DNA from: Ferrovibrio sp.
GTDB taxonomy: Bacteria; Pseudomonadota; Alphaproteobacteria; Ferrovibrionales; Ferrovibrionaceae
DNA: 64,000 bases
NCBI RefSeq assembly: GCF_002796975.1
Contig: NZ_PEKV01000004.1
Coordinates: 311,561 to 375,560, forward strand
Direction of reading: 5' to 3'
The position numbers and the translations under genes are program-made. Below, piece after piece: positions 1 through 10,424 of the stretch; positions within the stretch are counted from its first letter, which is position 1, and each line of letters opens with the position of its first letter. The notes under the pieces were generated by a model. It worked only from the letters and a program-made list of their open reading frames with translations. It did not search any database and had not been told where the DNA came from.

Positions 1-1779
1 CTGATCTTTTCCAGCACGCGGCCGAAGGCTGCGGCATAGGCGGCCTCAAATGCAACCTTGATCTGGGCTCGTGTCAGCTTCGCCGGCTTACTGAAATCGC
101 CCTCCAGCGGCACGGCGACGGTATGGGTCTGGCCGAGATAGGACATGTCGAGTTCGACCGAGATCGTGCGGCCCTCGAAGCTGATGCCGGCCTGATCCAG
201 CAGGCGCATGCCCTCGCCGGCCGCCTCGGAAATGGCGCCGTCGAGCACAGCCGGATCGGTATCGTCCAGCGTCTTGTTCACCGTGCGGACGAAATCATGC
301 CGCATATCGGCAATCACGCAGCCGAGCGCCGAAGTGACGCCGGGGAAGCGCGGCACCAGCGCCGAAGCCAGACCGACCTCCTTGATCAGCGCGCCGACAT
401 GCAGCGCACCGCCGCCGCCGAACGGCATGGCGGCGAAGTCGCGCGGATTGTGGCCGCGTTCGATCGACACCAGACGGATCGCGCCGGCCATGCGCGAATT
501 GGCCACCTTGATGATCGCTTCGGCCGCCGCCATGACATCGAGGCCGAGCGGTTCGGCGATGTGTTTGGCGATGGCGGCCCTGGCAGCCTCGACATCGAGC
601 CGCTTGAGTTTGCCGCCGATCGGGCGTTCGGCATCGATACGCCCCATCACCACATTGGCATCGGTCACGGTCGGCCGGTCATTGCCCACGCCATAGGCGA
701 CCGGGCCGGGATCGGAGCCGGCGCTTTCCGGGCCGATCTGCAGAATGCCGCCACGGTCGATCCAGGCAATCGAGCCGCCGCCGGCACCAATGGTGGTGAT
801 CTCGACCATCGGCGCGCGCACCACCATGCCGAAATCGATGGCGGTCTGCGCGCTCATGGCCGGCGCGCCATCGGCGATCAGCGAGACGTCGAAACTGGTG
901 CCGCCCATGTCGCAGGTCACGACATTGGGGAAACCGGCCGCGGTGGCGATATGCTGGCAGGCGATCACACCGGCGGCAGGACCGGAGAGCGCCGTGCGCA
1001 CCGGGCGGCTGGCGGCACTGTCCACGCTCATCACGCCGCCGTTGGACTGCACGATGAGAAGCTGGCCCGCGAAGCCATCGCCCTGCAGCCGGCTTTCCAG
1101 CTTGCGCAGGTAGCTTCCCACCGGAGGCTGCAGATAGGCATTCAGCGCCGCAGTCGAGGTACGCTCGAATTCACGGATTTCAGGCAGGATGTCGCTGGAG
1201 GCCGTGACATGGGCATTCGGCCAGACATCCTTCACGGCCGCCAGCGCGACCCGCTCGTTGTCGGGATTGGCATAGGCGTTGATGAACACGACAGCGACAG
1301 ATTCGGCACCGCGTGCCAGCAGTTCACGGGCGGCCTGCCTGACTTCCTCGGCATCGACCGCCTCACGGATGCTGCCATCGGCCAGCACGCGCTCGCCGAC
1401 CTCCAGCCGCAGGTCGCGTGGCACCACCGGGGTGAACTGACCCCAGAGGCCCCAGGTGGTCGGACGGTCGCGGCGGCGCATTTCCAGCACATCGCGGAAG
1501 CCGCGCGTGGTGATGATGCCGGTCCGCGCGCCCTTGCGCTCCAGCAGCGCGTTGGTGCCCACGGTGGTGCCATGCACAACGGTCGCGATCTGTCCGACCT
1601 CGGCCTTCGAGCGCAGGCCTTCGATGAAGCCTGTCGCCTGATCGCCACGGGTCGATGGCACCTTGGCGATGTCGATGCGCCCACTGGCTTCGTCGAGGAA
1701 AAAGACGTCCGTGAATGTGCCGCCGACATCGACGCCAACAGCCAGACGGCCTGCCTCAATCTGTCGTGATATTGGCATC
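1..1779 (-). CDS. hyuA: Hydantoinase/oxoprolinase family protein, subunit A (HyuA-like), truncated by left edge
   Basis: Manual minus-strand translation MPISRQIEAGRLAVGVDVGGTFTDVFFLDEASGRIDIAKVPST...VVHGTTVGTNALLERKGARTGIITTRGFRDVLEMRRR...; open to the window edge, so not in the ORF track. Confidence 0.9.
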
Positions 1780-2718
1780 TTTAATGACTCTCTCCCATTT
1801 CACGGTCTCATCGGCGATGAATTTTCCCAGCACGCCCGGAGCGCCGCCAACCACTTCGAAACTCATCTCTTCCAGCCGGTGGCGGATGTTGGGATCGGCC
1901 AGCGCGTCACTCGCGGCCTTGTTCAGCTTTGCAATAATGTCCGACGACGTTTTGGCGGGCGCCAGGATGCTGAACCAGGTATAGACTTCAACACCATTCA
2001 CACCGGCTTCGGCAAAAGTCGGCACATCCGGCAGCGTCTTCAGCCGTTGACCCGAGGTGACGGCCAGCGGACGCACACGACCATCACGGATATTCCCGAG
2101 CGATGCAGCCGGAGCCTCGAACAGCGCCTGCACATGGCCGGCCACCAGATCTTGCGAAGCCGGCGCATTGCCACGATAGGGTACGTGGGTGATATCGATA
2201 CCAGCGCGTACTTTGAACAGTTCACCCGAAAGATGACTGGTATTGCCCTTGCCCGCGGACGCGAAATTCAGCTTACCCGGCTGCTGTTTGGCCAGTGCCC
2301 CAAATTCGGCCAGCGTCTTGGCCGGCACGCCGGGATTGACGACGAACACATTCGGGCCACGCACCAGTAGCGAGATCGGTGCAAAATCGCGCGCCGGATT
2401 ATAAGCGATCTGTTTGGTGAGGAACTGTGCCGTCACCTGGTCCGGCGGAGTCCCGAGCAGCAGGGTGTATCCGTCTGGTTCTGCCTTGGTCACAAAGCCT
2501 GCACCGATAGTGCCACCGGCACCGGCCCGGTTTTCGATTACGATGGACTGACCGATCAACTCGCCGATCTTCGGCGCCACCAGACGCGCAACGATGTCGG
2601 TGGTACCACCGGGTGGATACGGCACGACCAGTGTGACTGGGCGGGTCGGATAGGACTGGGCCAAGGAAGCCACAGGCAACAATGTCAGCCCCAGCAAGAC
2701 AGTGATCAGCTTTCGCAT
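1756..2718 (-). CDS. Tripartite tricarboxylate transporter (TctC/Bug family) substrate-binding protein
   Basis: Signal peptide then YPTRPVTLVVPYPPGGTTDIVARLVAPKIGELIGQSIVIENRAGAGGTIG, a typical Bug-family start. Confidence 0.93.
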   Translation of the reverse strand: MRKLITVLLGLTLLPVASLAQSYPTRPVTLVVPYPPGGTTDIVARLVAPKIGELIGQSIVIENRAGAGGTIGAGFVTKAEPDGYTLLLGTPPDQVTAQFLTKQIAYNPARDFAPISLLVRGPNVFVVNPGVPAKTLAEFGALAKQQPGKLNFASAGKGNTSHLSGELFKVRAGIDITHVPYRGNAPASQDLVAGHVQALFEAPAASLGNIRDGRVRPLAVTSGQRLKTLPDVPTFAEAGVNGVEVYTWFSILAPAKTSSDIIAKLNKAASDALADPNIRHRLEEMSFEVVGGAPGVLGKFIADETVKWERVIKDANITTD

Positions 2719-2745
2719 AGCGTTTCCTCTCTCGTATTACGATAC

Positions 2746-4425
2746 CTACTTCGTGGCGGCAGGCTTTTTATAGTTGCGGGCAACCCCCTCTTCGGTGACG
2801 TAACCCAGACGCAGGTCTTCTGCGATGGCGTCGGCTTTGCGTTCGGCCGGCGGGCCGTAACCGCCACCGCCCGGCGTCTCCAGCCGGATCCGCTCACCCT
2901 TCTTCAGCTTGGCGTCATGCAGCTTCGACACCATGCCAGGTTCGGCTGGCTGGCCGTCCTTGGGATAGGTGAAGCGGTTGCGCTGCGCTGCCTGACCACC
3001 CAGCACGCCAGCGGGAGCATATTTGCCGCGTTCGCCAAACAGGAAGAGATCGGCCGCTTCCTCCAACAACTCGATTTCATAGACCGCGCCCAGCCCGCCG
3101 CGATGTTTACCAGCGCCGCCGCTGTCAGCACGCAGGCTCCATTCGGTGAAGGCCACTGGATAGGCCGCTTCGAGAATCTCCAGCGGCGGGATGGTCGCCA
3201 TCGAGATCGGCGCATTGCCGTGATTGAGGCCGTCGCCGTTCGGATGGCCGCCATGGCCGCCGCCGAAGAAGCTGAACATCACCCAGCGCCGGCCGTCCTT
3301 GCGATGACCCGCCAGCGACAGTGCATTGATCGTGCCGTAGGCGCAGCCATTGACACGATCAGGCGCGATCTGTGCAAAGGCAGAAAAGATCACGTCGATC
3401 ACGCGCAGGATGGTCTCGGTATAGCCGCCGACCGGCTTGGGCGCCCTGACGCTGATCAGGCTGGTCTCGGGGATGACAAACGTCACCGGCTCCAGCACGC
3501 CGGAATTGGCCGGCACATCGGGGAAGATATGCTTGATCGCCACATAGCAGGCAGCAATCGCCGTCGAGCGCGCGATATTCACCGGACCGGCACAGGCATT
3601 CGAGGTGCGTGAGAAATCCAGCGTCAGGCTCTCATCTTTGATTACCACCTCGAGGCCGATGCGCAAAGCCTCGTCGCGGATGCCGTCATTGTCGAGGAAG
3701 TCTTCCGCCGCATAACGGCCGTCCGGCAGGTCGCGGATCAAGCTGCGGAACTGCAGGGCGGCGCGCTTCTTCAGCTCGGCGAGGGCCTCTTCTACGATGG
3801 CGTCGGTATACTCGTCCAGCAGCGCATTGAGGCGCCGGTTGCCAAGATCCAAGGCATTGACCTGGCCGTTCATGTCGCCATAGAGGCTGTCCGGCAGACG
3901 GGTGTTGGCACGCAGGATGTCAACCACGTCCTGGCGCAGCTGGCCCGCGGCATAGAGCTTTACCGGCGGGATCACCATACCTTCCTGGAAGCATTCGGTG
4001 GCGACCGGGTTGTAGTTGCCCGGCACATTGCCGCCGACATCGTGCCAGTGACCCACAGACGCCAGATAGCAGAAGACCTTGCCGTCGCGGAAGAATGGTC
4101 GCACCAGCTTGAAGTCGCTCAGGTGCGTGCCGCCATCATAGGGGTCGTTGAAGATATAGACGTCGCCGTCCTGCAGGTTGCCGTCGCGGACAGCCTTGTC
4201 GATCACAGCCTTCACGGCGAAAGCCATGGCGCCAACGAAGATCGGCAGGCCGGACTTGCCCTGCACCAGTGTTTCGCCGGTGACGGCATGATAGAGACCA
4301 TGGCTGGCGTCATGTGCCTCGGCGATGATCGGGTTGAAGGCCGAGCGGAATAGCGTCGCGTCCATCTCGTCAGCAACCTGCTCAAGCCGGCCTTTCAGAA
4401 CGGCAAGTGTGATCGGATCGATCAT
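2746..4425 (-). CDS. hyuB: Hydantoinase B/oxoprolinase family protein (HyuB-like)
   Basis: MIDPITLAVLKGRLEQVADEMDATLFRSAFNPIIAEAHDASHGLYH...; GGGYGPPAERK near C-terminus. Confidence 0.92.
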   Translation of the reverse strand: MIDPITLAVLKGRLEQVADEMDATLFRSAFNPIIAEAHDASHGLYHAVTGETLVQGKSGLPIFVGAMAFAVKAVIDKAVRDGNLQDGDVYIFNDPYDGGTHLSDFKLVRPFFRDGKVFCYLASVGHWHDVGGNVPGNYNPVATECFQEGMVIPPVKLYAAGQLRQDVVDILRANTRLPDSLYGDMNGQVNALDLGNRRLNALLDEYTDAIVEEALAELKKRAALQFRSLIRDLPDGRYAAEDFLDNDGIRDEALRIGLEVVIKDESLTLDFSRTSNACAGPVNIARSTAIAACYVAIKHIFPDVPANSGVLEPVTFVIPETSLISVRAPKPVGGYTETILRVIDVIFSAFAQIAPDRVNGCAYGTINALSLAGHRKDGRRWVMFSFFGGGHGGHPNGDGLNHGNAPISMATIPPLEILEAAYPVAFTEWSLRADSGGAGKHRGGLGAVYEIELLEEAADLFLFGERGKYAPAGVLGGQAAQRNRFTYPKDGQPAEPGMVSKLHDAKLKKGERIRLETPGGGGYGPPAERKADAIAEDLRLGYVTEEGVARNYKKPAATK

Positions 4426-5303
4426 GACCGACCCTCATGGCTGGCCGGGTCGTATTTGCGGCCCTCTTGCAGCAGTTCGGGTGTGCCGATCAGGGCATTG
4501 AGAGCCGAGAAATCCAGCATGCGGTCGCGGAATGGTGCAGTCGTACCATGTTGTTGCAGCGATGCGAAATAAGTTTGCATGCAATGCGCCAACGCCCGCG
4601 TCAGCCCACCGGGGAAGATCGCCAGCCGATAACCGATCTGCGCCAGCTCGGCAGACGACAGCAGCGGCGTCTTGCCGCCTTCCACCATATTGGCCATCAG
4701 CGGCACGCGATTGCCGAAGCGGCTGATGATGCTGCGCATCTCGTCCACGCTCCGTGGCGCCTCAATAAACAGCAGGTCGCAGCCGGCCTCGACATAGCGG
4801 TCGGCGCGTTCCATGGCGGCCGCAATGCCTTCGACGGCGATAGCGTCAGTGCGCGCCACGATCAGGGTGTCAGCGCTGACGCGCGCGTCTAAAGCTGCCT
4901 TGATCTTGCCAACCATCTCAGCCGCAGAGACCAATGTCTTGCCATCCAGATGTCCGCAGCGTTTGGGCGTCGACTGATCCTCCAGCTGAATGCCGGCGGC
5001 ACCATTGCGCTCAAACAGTTTCACCGTGCGCTGCACGTTGAGCGCATTGCCAAAACCGGTATCGGCATCGACGATGATCGGCGTTTCGACCCGCTCGCAG
5101 ATCGTGCCGAGCGTATCAGCCACTTCTGTCATCGAGACCAGACCAATGTCGGAGCGGCCGAAACGGGTATAGGCGATGCTGGCGCCCGAGAGATACAGCG
5201 TCTCGAAACCGGCCTGGGTCGCGACCAGCGCACTCAGGCCATCGTAGACGCCAGGGGCCACGACGATGTCGCCGCGGTCCAGACGTGCGCGCAGCTCAGT
5301 CAT
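4422..5303 (-). CDS. Isocitrate lyase/PEP mutase superfamily C-C lyase (2,3-dimethylmalate/methylisocitrate lyase-like)
   Basis: VVAPGVYDGLSALVATQAGFETLYLSG, VDADTGFGN, QLEDQSTPKRCGHLDGK (KRCGH lyase loop). Confidence 0.88.
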   Translation of the reverse strand: MTELRARLDRGDIVVAPGVYDGLSALVATQAGFETLYLSGASIAYTRFGRSDIGLVSMTEVADTLGTICERVETPIIVDADTGFGNALNVQRTVKLFERNGAAGIQLEDQSTPKRCGHLDGKTLVSAAEMVGKIKAALDARVSADTLIVARTDAIAVEGIAAAMERADRYVEAGCDLLFIEAPRSVDEMRSIISRFGNRVPLMANMVEGGKTPLLSSAELAQIGYRLAIFPGGLTRALAHCMQTYFASLQQHGTTAPFRDRMLDFSALNALIGTPELLQEGRKYDPASHEGRS

Positions 5304-5818
5304 GCCTGCGCCTCCTTTGAGCGTTGAACTTTGAGTTTCTTTTGCAGATTGGGCAACAGGCCGCCATCAGCAATCATCTGCAGCAGATGTGCCGGCAGCG
5401 GTTCGCAGGCATAGCGCTTGCCGGTATCGAGATCGCACAATTCGGCATTGGCTGCATCGACCGACAGCACGGCGTCGGCACGGATCTGGCCAGCCTCGGA
5501 ACAGACCAGTGCCAGTAGGCCAAGATTAAGGGCGTTACGGTAAAAGATGCCCGCAAAAGACGGCGCCACCACGGCGCCCACGCCCAATTCGCGCAAAACC
5601 ATCACCGCCTGTTCGCGCGACGAGCCCATGCCGAAATTGCGTCCACCGACCACGATATCGCTGGGCTTCACCTCTTTGGCAAACCGCGGCTCGACGGCCT
5701 CCAGACAATGCTTTGCGAGTTCGGTCAACGGCCCCTTCATATAGAGACCCGGCGCCAGCACATCGGTGTCGATATTGTCACCGAATTTCCAGACCCGGCC
5801 GGTCGATGCAGCGCTCAT
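5300..5818 (-). CDS. Aconitase-family dehydratase small subunit (LeuD-like)
   Basis: GDNIDTDVLAPG...GGRNFGMGSSREQAVMVLRELGVGAVVAPSFAGIFYRNALNLGL. Confidence 0.92.
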   Translation of the reverse strand: MSAASTGRVWKFGDNIDTDVLAPGLYMKGPLTELAKHCLEAVEPRFAKEVKPSDIVVGGRNFGMGSSREQAVMVLRELGVGAVVAPSFAGIFYRNALNLGLLALVCSEAGQIRADAVLSVDAANAELCDLDTGKRYACEPLPAHLLQMIADGGLLPNLQKKLKVQRSKEAQA

Positions 5819-7098
5819 GACAGCATCTCCCGGGGATCGACGATATGGCCGGCCACTGCCGCCGCAGCTACGGTATAGGGTGAACCGAGATAGACTTTCG
5901 ACGAGCCCGCGCCCATGCGGCCCTTGAAATTGCGCGCCGTCGAAGCGATGCAGGTCTCGTTCTCGGCCAGCACGCCCGCGCCATAGCCGGCACAGGCGCC
6001 GCAGCCCGACGAGAGCAGGATGGCACCGGCTTCGGTAAGCGTCGCCAGAGTGCCGTCGGCGGCGGCTTCCGCAGTGGTGCGCGCCGATGCCGGTGCGATC
6101 AGCAGTCGCGTGCCGCTCGCCACCTTACGGCCCTTCAGCACACTTGCGGCCATGCGCAGGTCATTGATCTTGGCGCCGGTGCAGGCGCCGATGTAGGCCT
6201 GATCGACACTCACGCCCTTATGTTCGGCGACCGCGGCACTGTTGGCGGGGCTGTGCGGCGCAGCCACCATAGGCGACAGTGCTGCAGCATCGAAATCATG
6301 GCGTTCGGTCACCTTCGCATCAGCATCGCTCTGCCAGGTGGCGATATCGATCTCACCGGCCGGGACACCAACCGAGAGCAGATAGTCGCGCGTGACAGCG
6401 TCCGGCGCGATCAGGCCGGTCTGGGCACCAAGTTCGGCTGCCATATTCGACAGCGTCATGCGTTCCTGCATGGCTAAGCCAGCCAGCGTGTCGCCGGCAT
6501 ACTGGATCGCCTGGTAACGGCCGCCATCCATGCCCAGTCTCGCACACATGGCAAGGATCATATCTTTCGCCGCGACGCCGGGACCAAGTTTGCCGGCCCA
6601 GTGCAACAGGATGGTTTCGGGCACGCGCAGCCAGATCTCACCAGTCACCAGAACTCCGCACATCTCGGTGGCGCCGACACCGAACATGTAGGTACCAAAA
6701 GCACCGCCGGTGGGCGAATGACTGTCGCCACCGACTACGAACAGACCCGGACGCAGATGGCCACGCTCGGGCAGCACGACATGGCAGATGCCCTGCATGT
6801 CGTGGAATTTGGTCACACCGGCGGCCTTCACCCATTTGCGAGTGAGGTCGAGGATGCCTGCGCTTTCAGCATCCACCGCCGGCACGTAGTGGTCCGAGAT
6901 CACGACAACCTTGTCGGGATCCCAGAGTCTGGCTTGCAGGCGTTCCAGCATCGGGGCCACGCGACGGGGCCCGCCAGAATCGTGCATCATGGCGAGATCC
7001 ACTTTCGCCGTGACCACTTCGCCCGGTCGCACGACCTCCAGCCCCGCGGCACGCGCCACCAGCTTCTCGGCCAAGGTCATCGGGGGTTTCTGCGCCAT
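5815..7098 (-). CDS. Aconitase-family dehydratase large subunit (LeuC-like)
   Basis: TLAEKLVARAAG..., GDSHSPTGGAFG, cluster ligands in IGACTGAKINDLR and SSGCGACAGYGAG. Confidence 0.92.
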   Translation of the reverse strand: MAQKPPMTLAEKLVARAAGLEVVRPGEVVTAKVDLAMMHDSGGPRRVAPMLERLQARLWDPDKVVVISDHYVPAVDAESAGILDLTRKWVKAAGVTKFHDMQGICHVVLPERGHLRPGLFVVGGDSHSPTGGAFGTYMFGVGATEMCGVLVTGEIWLRVPETILLHWAGKLGPGVAAKDMILAMCARLGMDGGRYQAIQYAGDTLAGLAMQERMTLSNMAAELGAQTGLIAPDAVTRDYLLSVGVPAGEIDIATWQSDADAKVTERHDFDAAALSPMVAAPHSPANSAAVAEHKGVSVDQAYIGACTGAKINDLRMAASVLKGRKVASGTRLLIAPASARTTAEAAADGTLATLTEAGAILLSSGCGACAGYGAGVLAENETCIASTARNFKGRMGAGSSKVYLGSPYTVAAAAVAGHIVDPREMLS

Positions 7099-7099
7099 G

Positions 7100-7801
7100 T
7101 CACACCCCCAGATACGAGGCCTTCAGGCCCGGATCGTTCAGCAAATCGCTCGCTACACCGGATAGCGCAATCCTGCCGTGTTCCAGCACGAAAGCACGAT
7201 GCGCGATGGCCAGAGACTGCACCACGTTCTGCTCAACCAGCAGGATCGAAAGTCCACCGCGGTTCAGCGCCTGGATCAGGCCAAACATTTCTTCGACCAG
7301 CAGCGGCGACAGGCCGAGCGAGGGCTCGTCGAGCACCAGAAGTTCAGGCTGCGCCATCAGGCCGCGGCCGATCGCCAGCATCTGCTGTTCTCCACCAGAC
7401 AGCGTGCCGGCCAGCTGCGCGATGCGCTCCTTCAAACGCGGAAAGATCGTATAGACTCTTTCGAGGTTCAGACTGCGCTGCTCACGACCGCGCCGGTAGC
7501 TGCCAAGCTCCAGATTCTCCTGCACTGTCAGGTTCGGGAAAACCCGGCGTCCTTCCGGAACCTGGATCAGGCCGGCATCGACGATAGCGTCGCTCCGCAT
7601 GCCGGCGATATTGCGGCCCATAAACTGAATCCGCCCGGCAAATGGCCGGTAGATGCCAGAGAGTGTGTTGTTCAGCGTCGATTTGCCGACGCCATTGGCG
7701 CCCAGCAGTGCGACAATCTCGCCCTTCGCGACATTGAGATCGATGCCGCGCAGCACTTCCACTTCGTTATAGCCAGCATGCAGCCCGCGTATTTCAAGCA
7801 T
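7100..7801 (-). CDS. livF: Branched-chain amino acid-type ABC transporter ATP-binding protein (LivF)
   Basis: LLGANGVGKSTLNNTLSG, LSGGEQQMLAIGRGLMAQPELLVLDEPSLGL. Confidence 0.93.
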   Translation of the reverse strand: MLEIRGLHAGYNEVEVLRGIDLNVAKGEIVALLGANGVGKSTLNNTLSGIYRPFAGRIQFMGRNIAGMRSDAIVDAGLIQVPEGRRVFPNLTVQENLELGSYRRGREQRSLNLERVYTIFPRLKERIAQLAGTLSGGEQQMLAIGRGLMAQPELLVLDEPSLGLSPLLVEEMFGLIQALNRGGLSILLVEQNVVQSLAIAHRAFVLEHGRIALSGVASDLLNDPGLKASYLGV

Positions 7802-8546
7802 GCTGTGCCTCTATGCGGGCCTGCTGCATGCGTTCGGCCGCGCCATGGCCAAGATAGGCCTCGATCACCTGCGGATCGGCGGCAATCTGCGCTGGCGTTC
7901 CGCTGGCGATCAGGCTGCCGTTGTTCAGCACCCAGGCATGATCCGACAGGTTCATCACCGCGCGCATCACATGCTCGATCAGGAGAATGGTGACGCCGGA
8001 CTGGCGGATGCCGCGGATGATCGGGATGATCTCATCAATCTCGGCCGGATTGAGACCGGCCATCACCTCGTCCAGCAACAGCAGCTTGGGATCGGTCGCC
8101 AATGCTTTGGCGAGTTCCAGCCGCTTGCGGCCGGCTACCGTGAGCGCCGCCGCCGGTTTATCGAGCTGCGGACCGAGGCCGACGCGCTGCGCCACGGCTT
8201 CGGCGTGACCGAGTGCCGCCTTACGACCGGCACGATGCAGATGGGCGCCGACGGCGATATTCTCGCGAACCGTCAGCCCGGCGAAGGGCTGCACGATCTG
8301 GAAGGTGCGTGCGACACCCAGCATACAGATCCGCTCCGGGGTCAGGCCAAGCAGCGAAGCGCCTTCGAAACGAATGTCGCCCTCATCCGGTCGGTGGAAG
8401 CCGGAGATCTGCGCGAAGATGGTGGTCTTACCGGCGCCGTTCGGCCCGATCAGCGCCGAGATGCTGCCAGGCTGTACAGTGAAGCTGACCTTGTTGCTCG
8501 CAACCAGCCCACCGAAGCGTTTGGAGAGGTTGGCGACCTCAAGCAT
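7794..8546 (-). CDS. livG: Branched-chain amino acid-type ABC transporter ATP-binding protein (LivG)
   Basis: LIGPNGAGKTTIFAQISG; LLLLDEVMAGLNPAEIDEI; LivG-type C-terminus. Confidence 0.92.
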   Translation of the reverse strand: MLEVANLSKRFGGLVASNKVSFTVQPGSISALIGPNGAGKTTIFAQISGFHRPDEGDIRFEGASLLGLTPERICMLGVARTFQIVQPFAGLTVRENIAVGAHLHRAGRKAALGHAEAVAQRVGLGPQLDKPAAALTVAGRKRLELAKALATDPKLLLLDEVMAGLNPAEIDEIIPIIRGIRQSGVTILLIEHVMRAVMNLSDHAWVLNNGSLIASGTPAQIAADPQVIEAYLGHGAAERMQQARIEAQHA

Positions 8547-9528
8547 TGGCCCCTCCCCGCTTGAAATAGCGGCGCAGGCCGAAGCCGAAACGCCCCAACC
8601 CGAACAGGCCGTTGGGCAGGAACAGCACCATCAGCACCAGCAATACGCCATAGAGCACCAGATTGAGGCCGGGTGCCTCGCCAAAGACCAGACGCCCGAT
8701 CTCAGCAATTGTATGCAGCGCGAATGCCCCCAGTACCGGACCGAAGACGGTGCCCAGCCCGCCAATGATCGGCACCAGCAGCGCCTCGATCGACATGGAC
8801 GGACCGTAAGCGATGCCCGGGTCGATATAGAGGAAGAGCTGCACATAAACAGCACCGGCCGAGCCCGCAATGGCGCCCGATGCGATGATGGCCAGCAACT
8901 TGGTATTGAACGGATCGACACCGAGTGCGCGGGCAGCATCTTCATTCTCGCGCACGGCCATCAGGCGGGCACCGAAGCGGGCATTCTGCAGCCACCAGGT
9001 CAACAGCAGACAGGCAATGACCAAAACCAGCAGCAACCAGAAGAAGCCGGCCTTGGTCTCAAACTGCATCTGCCAAGCGCCGGGCATCAGCGGCACCAGC
9101 AAGCCCACGCCGGCGCCGGTGAAGGCGAAGCTGTTGGCGAGAATGCGGAAAACTTCGGCGAAGGCGAGCGTGACCAGCGCAAAATATGAGCCACGCAGGC
9201 CGTAGCGGAAGACTAGCCAGCCGGTGGCAGCACCGACGATTCCGGCGGCCACTGCCGCCACCACGAAGCCGGCCCAGGCATTGACGCCGACGTGGATCTG
9301 CAGCACCGCCGTGCAATAAGCGCCGGTGCCGAAGAACAGCGCATGGCCGAAGGAAAACTGCCCGCCATAGCCGCCCAGCAGATTCCAGGCCTGACCGAGA
9401 TAGGCATAGAACAGCGCCAGCGTGGCCCAGGTGAGCCAGAATTCCGACCGCACCAGTAGCGGCAGGGGCAGCAGCACCAGCGCGAAAATCAAAATTGCCC
9501 AGAATGTGCGAAGAGTGGGCGTGCGCAT
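8539..9528 (-). CDS. livM: Branched-chain amino acid-type ABC permease (LivM)
   Basis: Multi-TM, GQFSFGHALFFGTGAY, RENEDAARALGVDPFNTKLLA. Confidence 0.92.
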   Translation of the reverse strand: MRTPTLRTFWAILIFALVLLPLPLLVRSEFWLTWATLALFYAYLGQAWNLLGGYGGQFSFGHALFFGTGAYCTAVLQIHVGVNAWAGFVVAAVAAGIVGAATGWLVFRYGLRGSYFALVTLAFAEVFRILANSFAFTGAGVGLLVPLMPGAWQMQFETKAGFFWLLLVLVIACLLLTWWLQNARFGARLMAVRENEDAARALGVDPFNTKLLAIIASGAIAGSAGAVYVQLFLYIDPGIAYGPSMSIEALLVPIIGGLGTVFGPVLGAFALHTIAEIGRLVFGEAPGLNLVLYGVLLVLMVLFLPNGLFGLGRFGFGLRRYFKRGGANA

Positions 9529-9529
9529 G

Positions 9530-10402
9530 TCAGGCCTTCTGGCCCAGCAGTCCGGTCGGCCGGAACAGCAGGACGATGATAAAGATCAGGAAGATGCCGA
9601 GCTGGCCCAAGCTTTCGCCAAAGAACAGGCCACCGAGGCTTTCGGTGACGCCAATGATCAGGCCACCGAGCAGCGCGCCGACAAAGCTACCCATACCGCC
9701 GAGCACCACGACGGTGAAAGCCACGAGCACAAAGGCATGGCCGACCTGCGGACTGACGTAAAAACTGGGCAGCAGCAGACAGGCAGCAACCCCGAGGCAG
9801 GCGCAGCCGATGCCGAATGACATGGCGAAGATATGCTCGACATTGATGCCAACTAATTTGGCGCCCTGGCGCTCTTTGGCCAGCGCGCGAATGGCGCGGC
9901 CAAGATCGGTGCGGGTCATCAGCAACCAGAGCAGCGCAGCCACCAGCAGTGCACCGGCGAAAGCCACGGCCTTCGGCACAGCAATGAAGGCAATCCCGAA
10001 ATCGAGGGTTTCAAAGGAGTACGGCGTTTCGATGGTGCGAGTGTCGGCGCGCCAGAGGTAGAGCGCGAGATTTTCGATGATCACCGATAAGCCGAGCGTG
10101 ACCAGCAGGATGTTTTCATCCCTGCCGTGGCCGGCATGGCCAATGACGAAACGCTGCAATCCGTAGCCGATGCCGAACAGAGCAATACCGACCACCGGCA
10201 GTGCCAGATAGGGATCGATACCGAACAGGCTGTGCAGGAAGAATACTCCATAGAGCGCCAGCATGAGCAGGCTGCCATGGGCGAAGTTGATGATATGCAG
10301 AACGCCGTAGATCAGCGTGAGGCCCAACGCGATCAGGGCGTAAATCGCGCCGATGGTCAGGCCGTTCAGGATCGCCGGCAACAGGATGGAGAATTCAAGC
10401 AT
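9530..10402 (-). CDS. livH: Branched-chain amino acid-type ABC permease (LivH)
   Basis: LNGLTIGAIYALIALGLTLIYGVLHIINFAHGSLLML. Confidence 0.93.
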   Translation of the reverse strand: MLEFSILLPAILNGLTIGAIYALIALGLTLIYGVLHIINFAHGSLLMLALYGVFFLHSLFGIDPYLALPVVGIALFGIGYGLQRFVIGHAGHGRDENILLVTLGLSVIIENLALYLWRADTRTIETPYSFETLDFGIAFIAVPKAVAFAGALLVAALLWLLMTRTDLGRAIRALAKERQGAKLVGINVEHIFAMSFGIGCACLGVAACLLLPSFYVSPQVGHAFVLVAFTVVVLGGMGSFVGALLGGLIIGVTESLGGLFFGESLGQLGIFLIFIIVLLFRPTGLLGQKA

Positions 10403-10424
10403 ACCGTCACGCTGAATAATGAAT

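Noticed and set aside
123-1769. 548-aa plus-strand ORF opposite hyuA
   Set aside because: His/Arg/Gly-rich antisense shadow of a high-GC coding region; the minus strand reads a clear HyuA
5300-7098. Leucine biosynthesis leuCD
   Set aside because: No leuA/leuB nearby and the genes are coupled to an ICL/PEPM lyase and HyuAB; a catabolic hydratase is more consistent
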